This document shows, piece by piece, positions 50,137-59,841 of a stretch of DNA of 64,000 nucleotides. The stretch spans positions 62,001-126,000 of the forward strand of contig JBFMBP010000136.1 in the NCBI GenBank assembly GCA_040755155.1, written 5' to 3'. Origin of the DNA: Candidatus Omnitrophota bacterium. Lineage in GTDB: Bacteria; Hinthialibacterota; Hinthialibacteria; Hinthialibacterales; Hinthialibacteraceae. The position numbers were made by a program, and so were the translations under genes. Positions within the stretch are counted from its first letter, which is position 1. Every line of letters starts with the position of its first letter. The notes under the pieces were generated by a model. That model searched no databases, was not told the origin of the DNA, and saw only the letters and a list, made by a program, of their open reading frames with translations.

Positions 50137-51393
50137 TCAATCGTATAATAAATATTTTCCCCGTATTTTTCGAAACCTCTCCAATCCTTCCTCTGTTGTT
50201 TTCATGATGGAAGCATAATCTTCGCCGGATTCCAACATCGCGCGCAAATCCTCATTTCCCCAAAGATTATCGAGATAATTCCTAGTTTTGAAGTCGGTTT
50301 CAAAATTTTTCGCGGCGGAACATAACATGGCGACGGATAATGGAATGGGTTGAAATCTTCGCCGGTCGATGACATGCAGCCTTAAGCCATCACAAGGAAC
50401 ATCTTTGTATTTGGGATTTTCGTCCATGCCTACAATACTGCGGGGCGTAAAAGAAACGGCGCGTATCTCCACTCCGGCCATCAATGCTTTGGGGATACTC
50501 ATCAGCCATTTCTCGCTATCGATATATGGCGCACCCACCGTCATAAACGGCGTCGGCGTCCCCCTTCCTTCCGATAGATTCGTCCCTTCAAAGAGGCACA
50601 TTCCCGGATATACAGTGGCCGTTTCGAGATCGGGCATATTGGGGGATGTTTTCGTCCAAGGCAATCCAGTTTCATCGTACCACATCGTTCGTTTGTATCC
50701 CGTCATTTTTACAACCGTCAAATTCGCATTCAAACTAAAACCTAGATAAGTCTCCCGATTGAACATCTGCGCCAGCTCGCCCGCCGTCATGCCATAGCGC
50801 GTGGGCAGCGGCGCCGCTCCTACGAAACTGGCGTTGGGTGGCAGCGTAATGGAACCTTCAACGCGAGAGGCGTCGATGGGATTGGGGCGGTCGAGAACTA
50901 TGAATTGGATGCCATCCCGTTTTGCCGCTTCCATAGCGAGAAATAGACTAGATATAAAGGTGTAAAACTTAACTCCAACGTCCTGAATATCGTAAATCAA
51001 AACATCAATATCTTTCAACATTTCCCGCGTCGGCTCGCGATAGGCGCCGTAAAGGCTAAATACTCGCAATCCGCCCTCAATGCTGTCTTGAATATCGGCG
51101 CCATCGTCCACATTGCCGCGATATCCGTGTTCCGGTCCGAAAACGGCTATAACCTTAGCATGTTGGGAAATCAAATCGACAATGGAGCGCCCTTGCGCAT
51201 CGAGTGACGTATGATTGGCAATGATTCCTACTTGCTTGCCTTCGACTAAATCAAGTTGACGGATTAGCAAATTTTCCAGACCCAAGACGACTTGAGAATG
51301 CGCATGGACGGCGGCGATCATGATAACGGCTCCCTCCAAAATAACCATCGCGCAATATTTGCGAAAGAAATCCATTCGAGCATATCTCTTCAT
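50137..51393 (-). CDS. namZ: Exo-beta-N-acetylmuramidase NamZ (DUF1343, GH171)
   Basis: 418 residues from the ATG at 51393, where GGGGAGG lies eight bases upstream; a longer frame to 51501 has no ribosome site. A signal peptide or anchor covers about 1-32 (YCAMVILEGAVIMIAAVHAHS). The DUF1343 core has GKQVGIIANHTS, FGPEHGYRGNVDDG and VFSLYGAYREPT, then DVLIYDIQDVGVKFYTF, VLDRPNPI and GLPWTKTSPNMPD. NamZ releases N-acetylmuramic acid from the non-reducing end of peptidoglycan fragments. It is divergent from a second large glycosidase-like gene, a pairing that suggests use of cell-wall or glycan debris. Confidence 0.9.
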   Translation of the reverse strand: MKRYARMDFFRKYCAMVILEGAVIMIAAVHAHSQVVLGLENLLIRQLDLVEGKQVGIIANHTSLDAQGRSIVDLISQHAKVIAVFGPEHGYRGNVDDGADIQDSIEGGLRVFSLYGAYREPTREMLKDIDVLIYDIQDVGVKFYTFISSLFLAMEAAKRDGIQFIVLDRPNPIDASRVEGSITLPPNASFVGAAPLPTRYGMTAGELAQMFNRETYLGFSLNANLTVVKMTGYKRTMWYDETGLPWTKTSPNMPDLETATVYPGMCLFEGTNLSEGRGTPTPFMTVGAPYIDSEKWLMSIPKALMAGVEIRAVSFTPRSIVGMDENPKYKDVPCDGLRLHVIDRRRFQPIPLSVAMLCSAAKNFETDFKTRNYLDNLWGNEDLRAMLESGEDYASIMKTTEEGLERFRKIRGKYLLYD

Positions 51394-51598
51394 TGCGAAA
51401 TCCTCCCCAAAATTAGATGGCGCAAAACGAGTATCCAAAGGATGAAAAACGATACTGTTTATGCCATAATCTCCGATCGACTTAAACCGGAAAATCATCA
51501 TAACTCTAAACAGCAGCCTGCATGAAGAGCGCTAGGGCATGGCTAAAAGATTCAAACTAACGGCCGTTTTCTATCCTGTTTATCGAGAGGAACGTTTA

Positions 51599-54208
51599 AT
51601 GATTGTGAACGCTCAAACCAAAACTGCTTTTAAATGTTTTCCCCTTTTCTTCTTATTTCTTCTGGCCGCGCCCCAAGGTTTCGGCGCGGATTCATCTTTT
51701 AAACCGGCGGGACTTGCTTTCTCCGTCACTCCCGCCATCGCCGCGCCCGGTTCCCATTTGCGTTGCCAATTCCAATTCGCCAATCAGGGAATCGAGCCTT
51801 CGTCGGCGCCGGAAAGGATTTTCGTCCATTTCGAATCCAATCGGGATTGCGCCGCCATCCAATGGCAGGCGGATCATGAGCCTCTCATCCCTACGACTTA
51901 CTGGATGCCGGGCGACGTTATCAAGGATGGTCCCTTCTACGTTTCGATTCCAGAAAATACTCCGGAAGGGGAATATTTCGTCCATATCGGATTATGGAAT
52001 CCTGTTTCCGGCGCCCGCAGTTTGGACGTTTATTTGCCGGATGCCATCCGCATCGAAAACGGCGCTTCTCTATTGGAAAACGCCGCCATCGAACCTTTGG
52101 CTTACGATGAAACCGTCCGCCGTATGCAGACTCTCCAACGCCGGTTCGATCAAGGAACGATCGCCGAATTGGAAAACGATAAAATTCACTTTCAATTGCA
52201 ATGCGAAACGGGAGTGTTCTCCATCCATAATAAATCGAACAATATGACCTGGCAAAGTCTGCCTGGCATTCCTTTTGGAACCGTCTACGCGCAAAAAAAC
52301 GGAAAGCGCCAAAGAGCCGTTCTTTCATCTCTATCCATTCTTCAGAAGGACGCGAAGCAATGCGCGCTCCAAAAAGATATAGATGGTCAACCCTTGTTGG
52401 ACCTTACGATTCGCTTGGAAAAAAACGATTCGGCATTAACGTTTTCCTGGACGCCCGCGCCTGAATGGTCGTTGGAGGAAATCGATTTCGACTCTCTGCT
52501 ATGGACGACGGAATCCCTAGGCGGCGGCGCCGTCATCCCCCGGTTGATGGGGCAGTTTTTCCTGGCCGGCGCTACGGAAGAATTCAACCAGACGTATCGC
52601 ACCTACGACGGTTGGGGCGGACTGAATATGCCGATGAGCGGGATTCTGCGCCGCCGAGACGCCGCCATGATCTCCTGGAACAACAATTATGCTTCCATTC
52701 GATGCCAATCCACTCTCGTAACGGACAGCGCCATTCCCGGCGGGAGATTATCTTCACTCAGCTTGCATTGTCCCACACAGGCGAATTCCTTCCGCCTGCA
52801 AGCGCTCGACAATGAATCCTACGTAGATCTAGCCAAAGCCTACCGTCGGCAAGCGGCGGCTAATAAAACCTTGGCAATATGGCGCGAGAAACTGAATGGG
52901 AATCGCGAGGCGTCCCGTCTTTTCGGCGCTCCCATATTTAAACCTTTCGTTTGCGTTCGCCAACTCCGCAAAGACGATAAAGGCGAAATCAAGGAAACGG
53001 TTTACAATTCCTACTCGGCGGACGATTGCCTGGCGCTGGCGCAGCATATTCATGACGATTTGAAACTGGAAAAAACGCTATTCGTATTGGCGGGATGGAT
53101 TCATCGCGGCTACGACAATCAGCATCCCGACATCCTTCCCGCCGCGCCGGAGATCGGCGGCGATCAGGGCGTGGAGCGCATTTCGGCCCGCGTCCGCTCC
53201 TACGGTTATCTCTTCGGTCTTCACGACAATTATCAGGATATGTATGAAGACGCGCCTTCGTGGAACCCATCGATGCTCATCATGAACCGCGACGGCAGCC
53301 GCAGGAAAGGCGGCGTATGGGCTGGAGGGCAAGCGTGGCTGATCGCCTCCAATTACGGATGCCAACTAGCCGCCCGCAATCTGCCTGAAGCGAAAAGACT
53401 CTATGAACCCAACGCCTATTTTATCGATACTACTTTCGCCGCTCCCTTGTACGAATCTTACGATCCTCTTTTTCCCATGACCTACGACGACGATTTGAAA
53501 TACAAACAATCGCTATTCAAACAAGCCGGACGCTTCTTCAGCGTCATGGGATCGGAGACGGGCATGGAATTCGGCGTCCCCGTCACGCACTATTTCGAGG
53601 GCATCCTCAGCGGGCGCGAGTTGATTAAGAATTTCCCCCATCCCGGCGCCATTCCCATACCATTCTTTCCCCTTGTCTTCCATGACTGCATCGCCATGTA
53701 TACCCACCAGGGCGACCGTTGCGGCATCGGCGACGCCCGCAAAATTCTGCGCCATCTTATTACGGGATCCATGCCGCTTTACAATATCGGCCCGCATCAA
53801 TATTGGAATACCGAGTTTCCGGAAGTGGATTTTACCCAGCCGGAATATTGCTTCGCGCGCAGCGGCGACGGCTGGGGAAAAGGCAAACATCCCATGGATC
53901 GGTTCATCAAAAACACGTATGAGTTTCTCTCGCCCTTCTCGGAAGCGACAGCCATACTTCCCATGACCGGCCACGAATACGTCAAGGACGATCTTTCTGT
54001 TGAACGCTCCTGGTTCGGCGAAAACTGGTCGGTAATCGTCAATTACGGCCCCAACGATTACCTGGCGGGCAAAACCCTCCTGCCGCCGATGGGCTTCATC
54101 GCCGCCGGCCACGACTTTCTGGCGCAGCATTACTACCCCGACGCCAACACGAAAAGAAGCATGTTATTAGTGAAAAAGGGGAATAAGACTTATATTGGAT
54201 TCCGGTGA
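51599..54208 (+). CDS. Large secreted glycosidase-like protein, family uncertain (DUF5696/GH101-like suspected)
   Basis: 869 residues from the ATG at 51599 (GAGAGGAACGTTTA upstream; a further start at 51539 would put extra residues before the signal peptide). A signal peptide covers about 10-29. An Ig-like domain lies at about 35-150 (PGSHLRCQFQFANQG, WMPGDVIKDGPFYVSIP). A beta-sandwich of the galactose-mutarotase type occupies about 170-420. A TIM-barrel-like domain lies at about 430-830, with FGLHDNYQDMYEDAPSWN, YEPNAYFIDTTFAAP and VMGSETGMEFGVPVTHYFEG. Conserved acidic residues on these strands could be catalytic, but I cannot assign them. Divergent from namZ across 205 bp. Confidence 0.5.
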   Translation: MIVNAQTKTAFKCFPLFFLFLLAAPQGFGADSSFKPAGLAFSVTPAIAAPGSHLRCQFQFANQGIEPSSAPERIFVHFESNRDCAAIQWQADHEPLIPTTYWMPGDVIKDGPFYVSIPENTPEGEYFVHIGLWNPVSGARSLDVYLPDAIRIENGASLLENAAIEPLAYDETVRRMQTLQRRFDQGTIAELENDKIHFQLQCETGVFSIHNKSNNMTWQSLPGIPFGTVYAQKNGKRQRAVLSSLSILQKDAKQCALQKDIDGQPLLDLTIRLEKNDSALTFSWTPAPEWSLEEIDFDSLLWTTESLGGGAVIPRLMGQFFLAGATEEFNQTYRTYDGWGGLNMPMSGILRRRDAAMISWNNNYASIRCQSTLVTDSAIPGGRLSSLSLHCPTQANSFRLQALDNESYVDLAKAYRRQAAANKTLAIWREKLNGNREASRLFGAPIFKPFVCVRQLRKDDKGEIKETVYNSYSADDCLALAQHIHDDLKLEKTLFVLAGWIHRGYDNQHPDILPAAPEIGGDQGVERISARVRSYGYLFGLHDNYQDMYEDAPSWNPSMLIMNRDGSRRKGGVWAGGQAWLIASNYGCQLAARNLPEAKRLYEPNAYFIDTTFAAPLYESYDPLFPMTYDDDLKYKQSLFKQAGRFFSVMGSETGMEFGVPVTHYFEGILSGRELIKNFPHPGAIPIPFFPLVFHDCIAMYTHQGDRCGIGDARKILRHLITGSMPLYNIGPHQYWNTEFPEVDFTQPEYCFARSGDGWGKGKHPMDRFIKNTYEFLSPFSEATAILPMTGHEYVKDDLSVERSWFGENWSVIVNYGPNDYLAGKTLLPPMGFIAAGHDFLAQHYYPDANTKRSMLLVKKGNKTYIGFR

Positions 54209-54470
54209 TTATTTCGTTTCACAAAACCGTCTATCGAAGAAAATGGAGGATTGCGCTACTCATTGATGCGGCCCAATACCATTGAAGCTAACTACTATTA
54301 TCATTCGATTGGTAATTCATGATTTTGCGCAATTACAAGCGTCCTTGCAGCCATTCTTCCCGCGGAATATCGGCTTGCTTCAGATCGTAGGATGGGTCGC
54401 ATCGTTTGAATTATTTCTATTTGTAACATCCCTTAAAAACGATAGGGCGAAAACGAGCTCCGTCCTCTTT

Positions 54471-55046
54471 TTACATCGCCTTTTGAACGATAAGTCCATA
54501 ATGGTAGGGCGGCAAATCGATAATCCCATCATGAACAGGGACTAAACCTTCCCGTTGCGACCATTCGAGGCATTGTTCCGGCTTCGGGCGAATCTCCAAA
54601 GATGGGCCTCTTGGCGTAGATGAATCGTATATCCAATGAATAATTCCTGCTTTCCCTTTTTTTTTCAAAACGCGAAGAACTTCGCGCAACAGTACTCCCG
54701 GTTCCTCAGCATGAAGCAAATTGAACAACATGACATAATCCACGCTGCCATCGGGAAATCCGGTTCCGTTGCGCATAAAATCTCGCTGTAGGCAAAAAAC
54801 GTTATTCAATCCCAGTTTTCGCGCCTTTTCTTTTGTTCTTTGAAGCATTTGGAATTCGATATCCAAAGCGTATATTTGGCCGGATATGATCTGTGCGGCT
54901 GGAATCGTAAACGTTCCATAACCGCACCCGAATTCCAGTACATCTTTACAATCGGGCGTAATCTGCATTTTATGCAAAAGCTGCGCGGGTTGGAAAAAAC
55001 TTTCCCACCATTGTTCATCCGGCATGCCGCTGTCGCGAATTTTCAT
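54471..55046 (-). CDS. Class I SAM-dependent methyltransferase
   Basis: 191 residues from the ATG at 55046, six bases after the stop of the GH51 gene (GGAATAAAGCTAATG). The SAM motif I is VLEFGCGYGTFTIPAA, motif II YALDIEFQML, motif III DGSVDYVMLFNLLHAE, and motif post-I segment LREVLRVLKKKGKAGIIHW. This matches the small Methyltransf_11/25 group. Substrate unknown. It is translationally coupled to the arabinofuranosidase gene, an unusual partner. Confidence 0.88.
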   Translation of the reverse strand: MKIRDSGMPDEQWWESFFQPAQLLHKMQITPDCKDVLEFGCGYGTFTIPAAQIISGQIYALDIEFQMLQRTKEKARKLGLNNVFCLQRDFMRNGTGFPDGSVDYVMLFNLLHAEEPGVLLREVLRVLKKKGKAGIIHWIYDSSTPRGPSLEIRPKPEQCLEWSQREGLVPVHDGIIDLPPYHYGLIVQKAM

Positions 55047-55051
55047 TAGCT

Positions 55052-57382
55052 TTATTCCGCCTTCCATTCATATAAAGAAATGCTCATAGGCGGAACAACG
55101 ATTTTCCGTCCCAGGTTGTCGATTTTGGATTCCTCGATTTTGACTTGCGGTTCTTTTCCCGGCTCGTTGGACGCCATTTCATCGTCTCCGGCGATTCGCC
55201 ATAATTTGCCTTCCTTCCCAATTTTGATTCCTTTGAACGCCAAGTCCAATTCTTGGTCTTGGCGCGTGGGATTAACAATGGAGATGGTCAGTGTTTTGCC
55301 GTCGGCGCTTTTGGCGGCGGCTACGTCCAGCGGCTCCGGTTCGCCCAGCGCCTTGATGGGAATCGTTCCATAATGGTTGCGGTAGAGTATTAAAGGTAAA
55401 CCTGGCGCGGTGAAGGCGGCGTCCGTCTTGGTGGTTTTGATGCAAGGAAGAATATTGACGGTTTGAGCGTAATTGGCCATGAAAACGATATCGCTGTTGC
55501 GATAAAATTCGTTCAGTCCCGCCGCGATGCCCAGCGCGTCCCGTAATGTTTGCACTTTCCAATAATTCCACTCATCCATCGCAATGCGGATATCTTTGCC
55601 TTTCAAAGCGCCAATGGTTTGGCGGTAGCGGCGGTGCGTATTGGAGATGCGGCGGACGTTGTTGGTTATCTGTTTCACATGCGGCAGCAAGCCCTTTTGT
55701 TGATCGCAGTAAAAGTGTTCGCTTATCAAATCCATGCGATCGGCGCATTCCTTCAGCATGGTTTCGCTCCACTTTCCCGCCGCTCCAACGGCGATCAGTT
55801 GGATGGAGGGATCGGCGCTGCGCATTTCATCCGCGAATCGATTATGCTTCTTGACGTAATCTTCCAGCGGCATGTGGCCGAGCTGCCAATCGCCGTACAT
55901 CTCGTTGCCTATACCCCACCAATGAACGTTATACGGCTCTTCCGAGCCGTTTTGCGCTCGTAATTTCCCCATCGGCGTTTCCGCATCGCCGTTGGCGTAT
56001 AGCAATTCGTCTACTGCATTTTGCACTTTACCCAAACCGCTATTGACGACGATCAACGGCTCGGTTCCTATCTCCCGGCAAAAGACGATAAATTCGTCCA
56101 GACCGAAATCGTTCGGCTCGACGCCTTTCCAGGCTAGATTCTCGCGCGGCGGTCGTTGGTCGCGTTCCCCGACGCCATCGCGCCAATCGTAGCCGCTGAC
56201 GAAATTGCCGCCGGGCCAGCGGTAAATGGGCGCGTTCAGTTCTTTTAATAGTTTCAGTGTATCGGCTCTCATGCCTAACACATTGTCGGTAGGCATGAGC
56301 GATGCGGTTCCGATGCGCAGAACGCCAGTTCCTTCAGATACGATTTCCAACTGGCCGTCGGCCGCATCCGCCTTCGCTGTAAAATGAAGTGAGGATGTCG
56401 TATAGGCTTCCGCCAATTGATCGATCGCAATCGTTTGTCGATCCCAAGGCTCCGGCCCCCAGATCAAGCTAACGCGAACTGGCGCGGCGCTGGAACTGCC
56501 GGAAAGAACGATGCGTCCGTCATAATCCATTCCCTTTTTCAAGCCCAATCCTTTTTGGACAATCCCCCGCGCCTCATTGGGTCCCGCCAATTCCACCCAG
56601 GGCGTATGTTCGCCCACGTAGGATTTATCTTTGCGCATGGTCACGGCGGCTTTGGCGCCCACGGCCTTCCAGGGCGATTCCGCCGCTCCTACGGCGTAGT
56701 AGAACTTGCGGTCTTCCAGCATTTCCGCCCAGATGCCGCCATAGATGCAGCGTCCCAGATGTTCGATGAACTGTCCGTAAATATATTTCGAGATCGGCGC
56801 GCCTTCTTTGGAAGCGTCGATTACGACGGACGGTTCGAAGACCAAGGTTGAAATGCGCTCCAGGCTCAAATCGTCGAACCATGCCTCTCCTATTGCTAAG
56901 CCCCCTCCGCCCAACAGGCAATTGATCTGCAGGCTGTCGTTATCGTTCGTTTCGAACGTCGTTTCCACTTGCATCCAGTCCGTGTTACCCGTCAGCGCTT
57001 TCGTTTTGATGCCTTCAATATTTTGTAGATTGAGCAAAGCCCCTTCCCCGCCCCGCGTTTCCAGGATCGCCGTTTTGATCCATCCCGATAAGCGGTATTG
57101 AGAAAAAGGCTCTACGGAAACGATTATCGTCCAGGAAGCGTCTCCGCCTTCCTGCGAAGAGATTTTGACGCTGCGTTGGCCCGAATGCCCCGTTTCAGCA
57201 TAGGCGAACTCTGCTTTTCCCTGCCAGATATGCGTTTTCCAATCGGCGGGACTGTCTTTGGCGGCTTTCTCGAAGGAGGGATTGGGGAGAAGATTCTCCG
57301 CCGAATAAGCAATGGACGTAATAAAACTAAAAATTACTATTGAAGCGAACAAGCGTAGATAACTTACTGTCTTTTTTCGCAT
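55052..57382 (-). CDS. Secreted GH51 alpha-L-arabinofuranosidase with an N-terminal carbohydrate-binding domain
   Basis: 776 residues. The signal peptide covers 1-27. A CBM4/9-like beta domain (LLPNPSFEKAAKDSPADW ... SWTIIVSVEPFSQYRLSGWI) occupies about 28-170. The GH51 catalytic barrel follows with YIYGQFIEHLGRCIYGGIW, RWPGGNFVSGYDWRDGVG, the acid/base Glu494 in GNEMYG and the nucleophile Glu604 in MDEWNYW. It removes alpha-L-arabinofuranosyl side chains from arabinoxylan or arabinan. An AAGGAAG site precedes the ATG. All catalytic residues are in place. Confidence 0.93.
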   Translation of the reverse strand: MRKKTVSYLRLFASIVIFSFITSIAYSAENLLPNPSFEKAAKDSPADWKTHIWQGKAEFAYAETGHSGQRSVKISSQEGGDASWTIIVSVEPFSQYRLSGWIKTAILETRGGEGALLNLQNIEGIKTKALTGNTDWMQVETTFETNDNDSLQINCLLGGGGLAIGEAWFDDLSLERISTLVFEPSVVIDASKEGAPISKYIYGQFIEHLGRCIYGGIWAEMLEDRKFYYAVGAAESPWKAVGAKAAVTMRKDKSYVGEHTPWVELAGPNEARGIVQKGLGLKKGMDYDGRIVLSGSSSAAPVRVSLIWGPEPWDRQTIAIDQLAEAYTTSSLHFTAKADAADGQLEIVSEGTGVLRIGTASLMPTDNVLGMRADTLKLLKELNAPIYRWPGGNFVSGYDWRDGVGERDQRPPRENLAWKGVEPNDFGLDEFIVFCREIGTEPLIVVNSGLGKVQNAVDELLYANGDAETPMGKLRAQNGSEEPYNVHWWGIGNEMYGDWQLGHMPLEDYVKKHNRFADEMRSADPSIQLIAVGAAGKWSETMLKECADRMDLISEHFYCDQQKGLLPHVKQITNNVRRISNTHRRYRQTIGALKGKDIRIAMDEWNYWKVQTLRDALGIAAGLNEFYRNSDIVFMANYAQTVNILPCIKTTKTDAAFTAPGLPLILYRNHYGTIPIKALGEPEPLDVAAAKSADGKTLTISIVNPTRQDQELDLAFKGIKIGKEGKLWRIAGDDEMASNEPGKEPQVKIEESKIDNLGRKIVVPPMSISLYEWKAE

Positions 57383-57399
57383 TTCTATTTCTTCCTTAA

Positions 57400-57622
57400 C
57401 TCATGTTACGCGTCATGGGTAATTAAAAAAATTTCTTACTATCGTCGTTTGAATCACGAAAACACGAAAGGATTAAGAAAAACACGAAAAAAAGAAAAAA
57501 AACAGTTGACGTAAGCAATCGCGTTGTGCGAAAGATTTTTCCGTGAAATCCAAAAAAATCCGCGATATCCGTGATGCAAAAATTTCGTGGAATTCGCCGT
57601 TTTTTCGAGGCTTCGTGATTCT
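57400..57622 (-). repeat. ~220-bp degenerate dispersed repeat, copy 2
   Basis: Reverse-complement relative of 13621-13839, with the same order of blocks: ACGACGATAG, GGATTTCACGGAAAAATCTT, CGGATATCG, CGAATTCCACGAAAT and the CTCATGTTACGCGTCATGGGTAATT end. It lies between the GH51 gene and the pseudopilin gene and has no credible coding. Confidence 0.7.
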
Positions 57623-57632
57623 ATCGAAATTT

Positions 57633-58283
57633 TCACCCGCCGCGAACCGTAAGATCTCCGGAGCTAACCAAGCCGTTCGTTGCATCGTAAGGGATGCCTC
57701 GAGGCCGTTGGTCCAATTCTTCCACCGTCGTATCCGGCCCCATTCCCAACAAAGCCCATTGATTCTCGCGCAGCGGCGACAATCCCCTGAGTTCGGCGTT
57801 TCCCGGCCATAGCGCTTGAAAATTATTATCGTTGCCTTCGATGACGGCTTCATTATCGCCGTAAAAATAAGTACCCGCCAAGGCGATGACCAGCCGGTTG
57901 CTGGTCGCCGTGATTTTGCCGAAGAAGGGATCGTTAGGAATAGCGCTGATGTAGGAAACGGGAGAAGTGAGATTAGCCAGGATGCAGCGCTGGTTGCGCA
58001 CGGCGTCGTCCTGGTTGTCCGGCGAGCATAATCCCCATTTTTTCACCCGCTCCCATACGACGGGCGATCCCTCGTCCCAAAAATCGACGAGCATGCAATT
58101 ATTGTCTATGCGGAAAGACTCAATCGCTGTCCCTAAACTCTTCATGTCCGCCTGGGAGCGGGCGATCTTGGCGCGAATTTGCGCATTGAGAAAATTCGGA
58201 ACCGCTATAGCGGCCAGAATTCCTATAATGGCGACAACGATCAGCAATTCAATCAACGTAAATCCATTCCTTCTCCACTTCAT
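57633..58283 (-). CDS. Type II/IV pseudopilin-like protein, orphan
   Basis: 216 residues from the ATG at 58283 (GGGAGGAAATCA upstream). The prepilin site is RRNG/FTLIELLIVVAIIGILAA, where cleavage before Phe and N-methylation by the prepilin peptidase are expected. The conserved E5 lies in TLIEL. After one N-terminal helix (VAIIGILAAIAVPNFLNAQ) the head is a small beta domain and ends YDATNGLVSSGDLTVRGG. This end is typical of the many single pseudopilins of Planctomycetes-like, Sumerlaeota and Hinthialibacterota genomes. No secretion machinery genes are adjacent, so it may be a surface or matrix protein (inference). Confidence 0.9.
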   Translation of the reverse strand: MKWRRNGFTLIELLIVVAIIGILAAIAVPNFLNAQIRAKIARSQADMKSLGTAIESFRIDNNCMLVDFWDEGSPVVWERVKKWGLCSPDNQDDAVRNQRCILANLTSPVSYISAIPNDPFFGKITATSNRLVIALAGTYFYGDNEAVIEGNDNNFQALWPGNAELRGLSPLRENQWALLGMGPDTTVEELDQRPRGIPYDATNGLVSSGDLTVRGG

Positions 58284-58427
58284 TGATTTCCTCCCGAAAA
58301 TCATGGGATCAAAAGATTGCTGCCTATCAGTATTGTAATTCATAACGTCAATTTCGCATAAACGGCGGTTGAACAAAAGGGAAGTTAGAACTTATCAGCC
58401 TGTTTGCGAGGCCAAGATTTCTATCCA

Positions 58428-59666
58428 TCAAGGAGAAGGAAACGGCCAGGGAGGAATCGCTTTGTTGAGTTTGTAGGGATGCCTATCTTTCGTAATGCTG
58501 ATCGTATCGGAATATTCTCCATAGATCAGCGTTCCGTCATCGCGCGCATAACCTCGCGCATCCATGTGGACGTAAGGCGTCTGGATATAATCGCCTCTTT
58601 CCCAAAAATCGTGATGAGGATAAACGAACGCCGCGCCTAGCAATGGAGATTTATCTTGCTGCAAGCGCTTGTCAAGTTTATGGACGTAACGCCGCAACTT
58701 GCGGGCGTCTTTGATATCGATGCGCCCATCGCCGTTGAGATCGTCCATCGCCAGATCGCCGTCTTCATCGAGAACGAAATCCACAGCGAGTCCATACATA
58801 TGCATGGAAAAAGAACTCTTCAGGCTTTTCTTTCCATCTTTCGATTTGGCGCCCAGATTATAAGCGGGAGAACGATAAAAATAGATAATATTGAATTTCG
58901 AAACTTTAATCCCCTCATCCAGCATCGTTTTTTTCAGCAAGCTCATTTTAGTTAGAATATTGGGATGAATGGCGATATAGTGAGGATAGGATAAGGAGAT
59001 AAAACGAGGGTCAAGGTCGAACTCTCCCAAAGCGTATTCGTCGAAGACGCGCAAAAAAAACGTTTCCGGCGTCACTTCGTAAAAGAGAGTGGGAGGCGTA
59101 TAAATCTCCTTATGCTCTTGCACAATTTTTTTGTTGGGAGTTTCTTGCAAATCGTTAGGATTGTTGGGATTAGGATAGGTTCCAATTTGAAAGCCGTTGA
59201 TCGAACCATCCCGCAGATCGGTTTGAATGGGTATCAGGCAGGATAATTCCGCATGGAAAGAGACGATAATTTCCGTCGGCTCGCCGCCTTTGTTTTTTGA
59301 AAAAAGATATCGCAATTTCCCAGAAGCCTGTATCGTTTGCACACCGGGCGCAGCTCCAATCCATGAGCAACGGTTATGTTGCGGCGACAATTTGCCGGAA
59401 CTGGCGGACCAATGATATTCAACGCGCTGAGGAATATAGCCTTTAGGCGCCGGCGCCTTTAAAGATGCGGAACATTGAAACTCCAAGGGACGATCTACGA
59501 AGATCGCAAGAAGTACGTCGCCGCGATAGGGATTGTTCGTACATAGGATATCCGCAACGGATTCCAACATAGCGTTTTCTTCAGCTCGACTTGGAAGCCA
59601 TATGAAGATAAATCCTATAAATTCAATTATTGCAAGAGATAATGATAGGATTCTCGCTATTTTCAT
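58428..59666 (-). CDS. Peptidase M15/DUF882-type putative murein carboxypeptidase
   Basis: 412 residues with a signal peptide (1-27). An N-terminal beta region covers about 40-170. Then a DUF882-like part has GSINGFQIGTYPNP and LFYEVTPETFFLRV. The catalytic segment is YFYRSPAYN...SFSMHMYGLAVDF and TPYVHMDARG: the His/Asp/His set that holds zinc in VanY/YcbK-type enzymes. A calcium-type loop DLNGDGRIDIKDA sits between them; this loop is usual in this subgroup. Acts on peptide stems of peptidoglycan in the periplasm. A MITE-like element lies 21 bp upstream of the start. Confidence 0.75.
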   Translation of the reverse strand: MKIARILSLSLAIIEFIGFIFIWLPSRAEENAMLESVADILCTNNPYRGDVLLAIFVDRPLEFQCSASLKAPAPKGYIPQRVEYHWSASSGKLSPQHNRCSWIGAAPGVQTIQASGKLRYLFSKNKGGEPTEIIVSFHAELSCLIPIQTDLRDGSINGFQIGTYPNPNNPNDLQETPNKKIVQEHKEIYTPPTLFYEVTPETFFLRVFDEYALGEFDLDPRFISLSYPHYIAIHPNILTKMSLLKKTMLDEGIKVSKFNIIYFYRSPAYNLGAKSKDGKKSLKSSFSMHMYGLAVDFVLDEDGDLAMDDLNGDGRIDIKDARKLRRYVHKLDKRLQQDKSPLLGAAFVYPHHDFWERGDYIQTPYVHMDARGYARDDGTLIYGEYSDTISITKDRHPYKLNKAIPPWPFPSP

Positions 59667-59687
59667 TTTAAAAAAACGATGATGTCT

Positions 59688-59841
59688 GAGCCTCTTGCAA
59701 AATTCCTTTATTCCTCCCCCAAGTTTGGGGGAGGTTAGGAGGGGGGTTGAGATAAGTCTAACAAAATCAACCCACTTCTAACTCCCCCCAATCTTGGGGG
59801 GAGAATTTTAAGACGGATTTCATCAATTTTGCAAGAGCCTC
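59688..59841 (-). mobile_element. MITE-like foldback element, copy B (154 bp)
   Basis: Ends GAGCCTCTTGCAAAATT and AATTTTGCAAGAGCCTC (one mismatch in the pairing). Flanked on both sides by GTCT (59684-59687 and 59842-59845), a perfect 4-bp target duplication. Internal C-run/G-run hairpins are the reverse complement of those in copies A and C, so it is inserted in the opposite orientation. It fills part of the 343-bp gap between the M15 peptidase gene and holB. Confidence 0.88.

Noticed and set aside
54282-54545. An 87-codon open frame after the large glycosidase-like gene
   Set aside because: Overlaps the 3' end of the methyltransferase gene and lacks a ribosome site.
58428-59666. EF-hand-like DLNGDGRIDIKDA loop as a novel insertion in a peptidase
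   Set aside because: This calcium-type loop is a regular part of the DUF882/M15-like subgroup, so it is expected.
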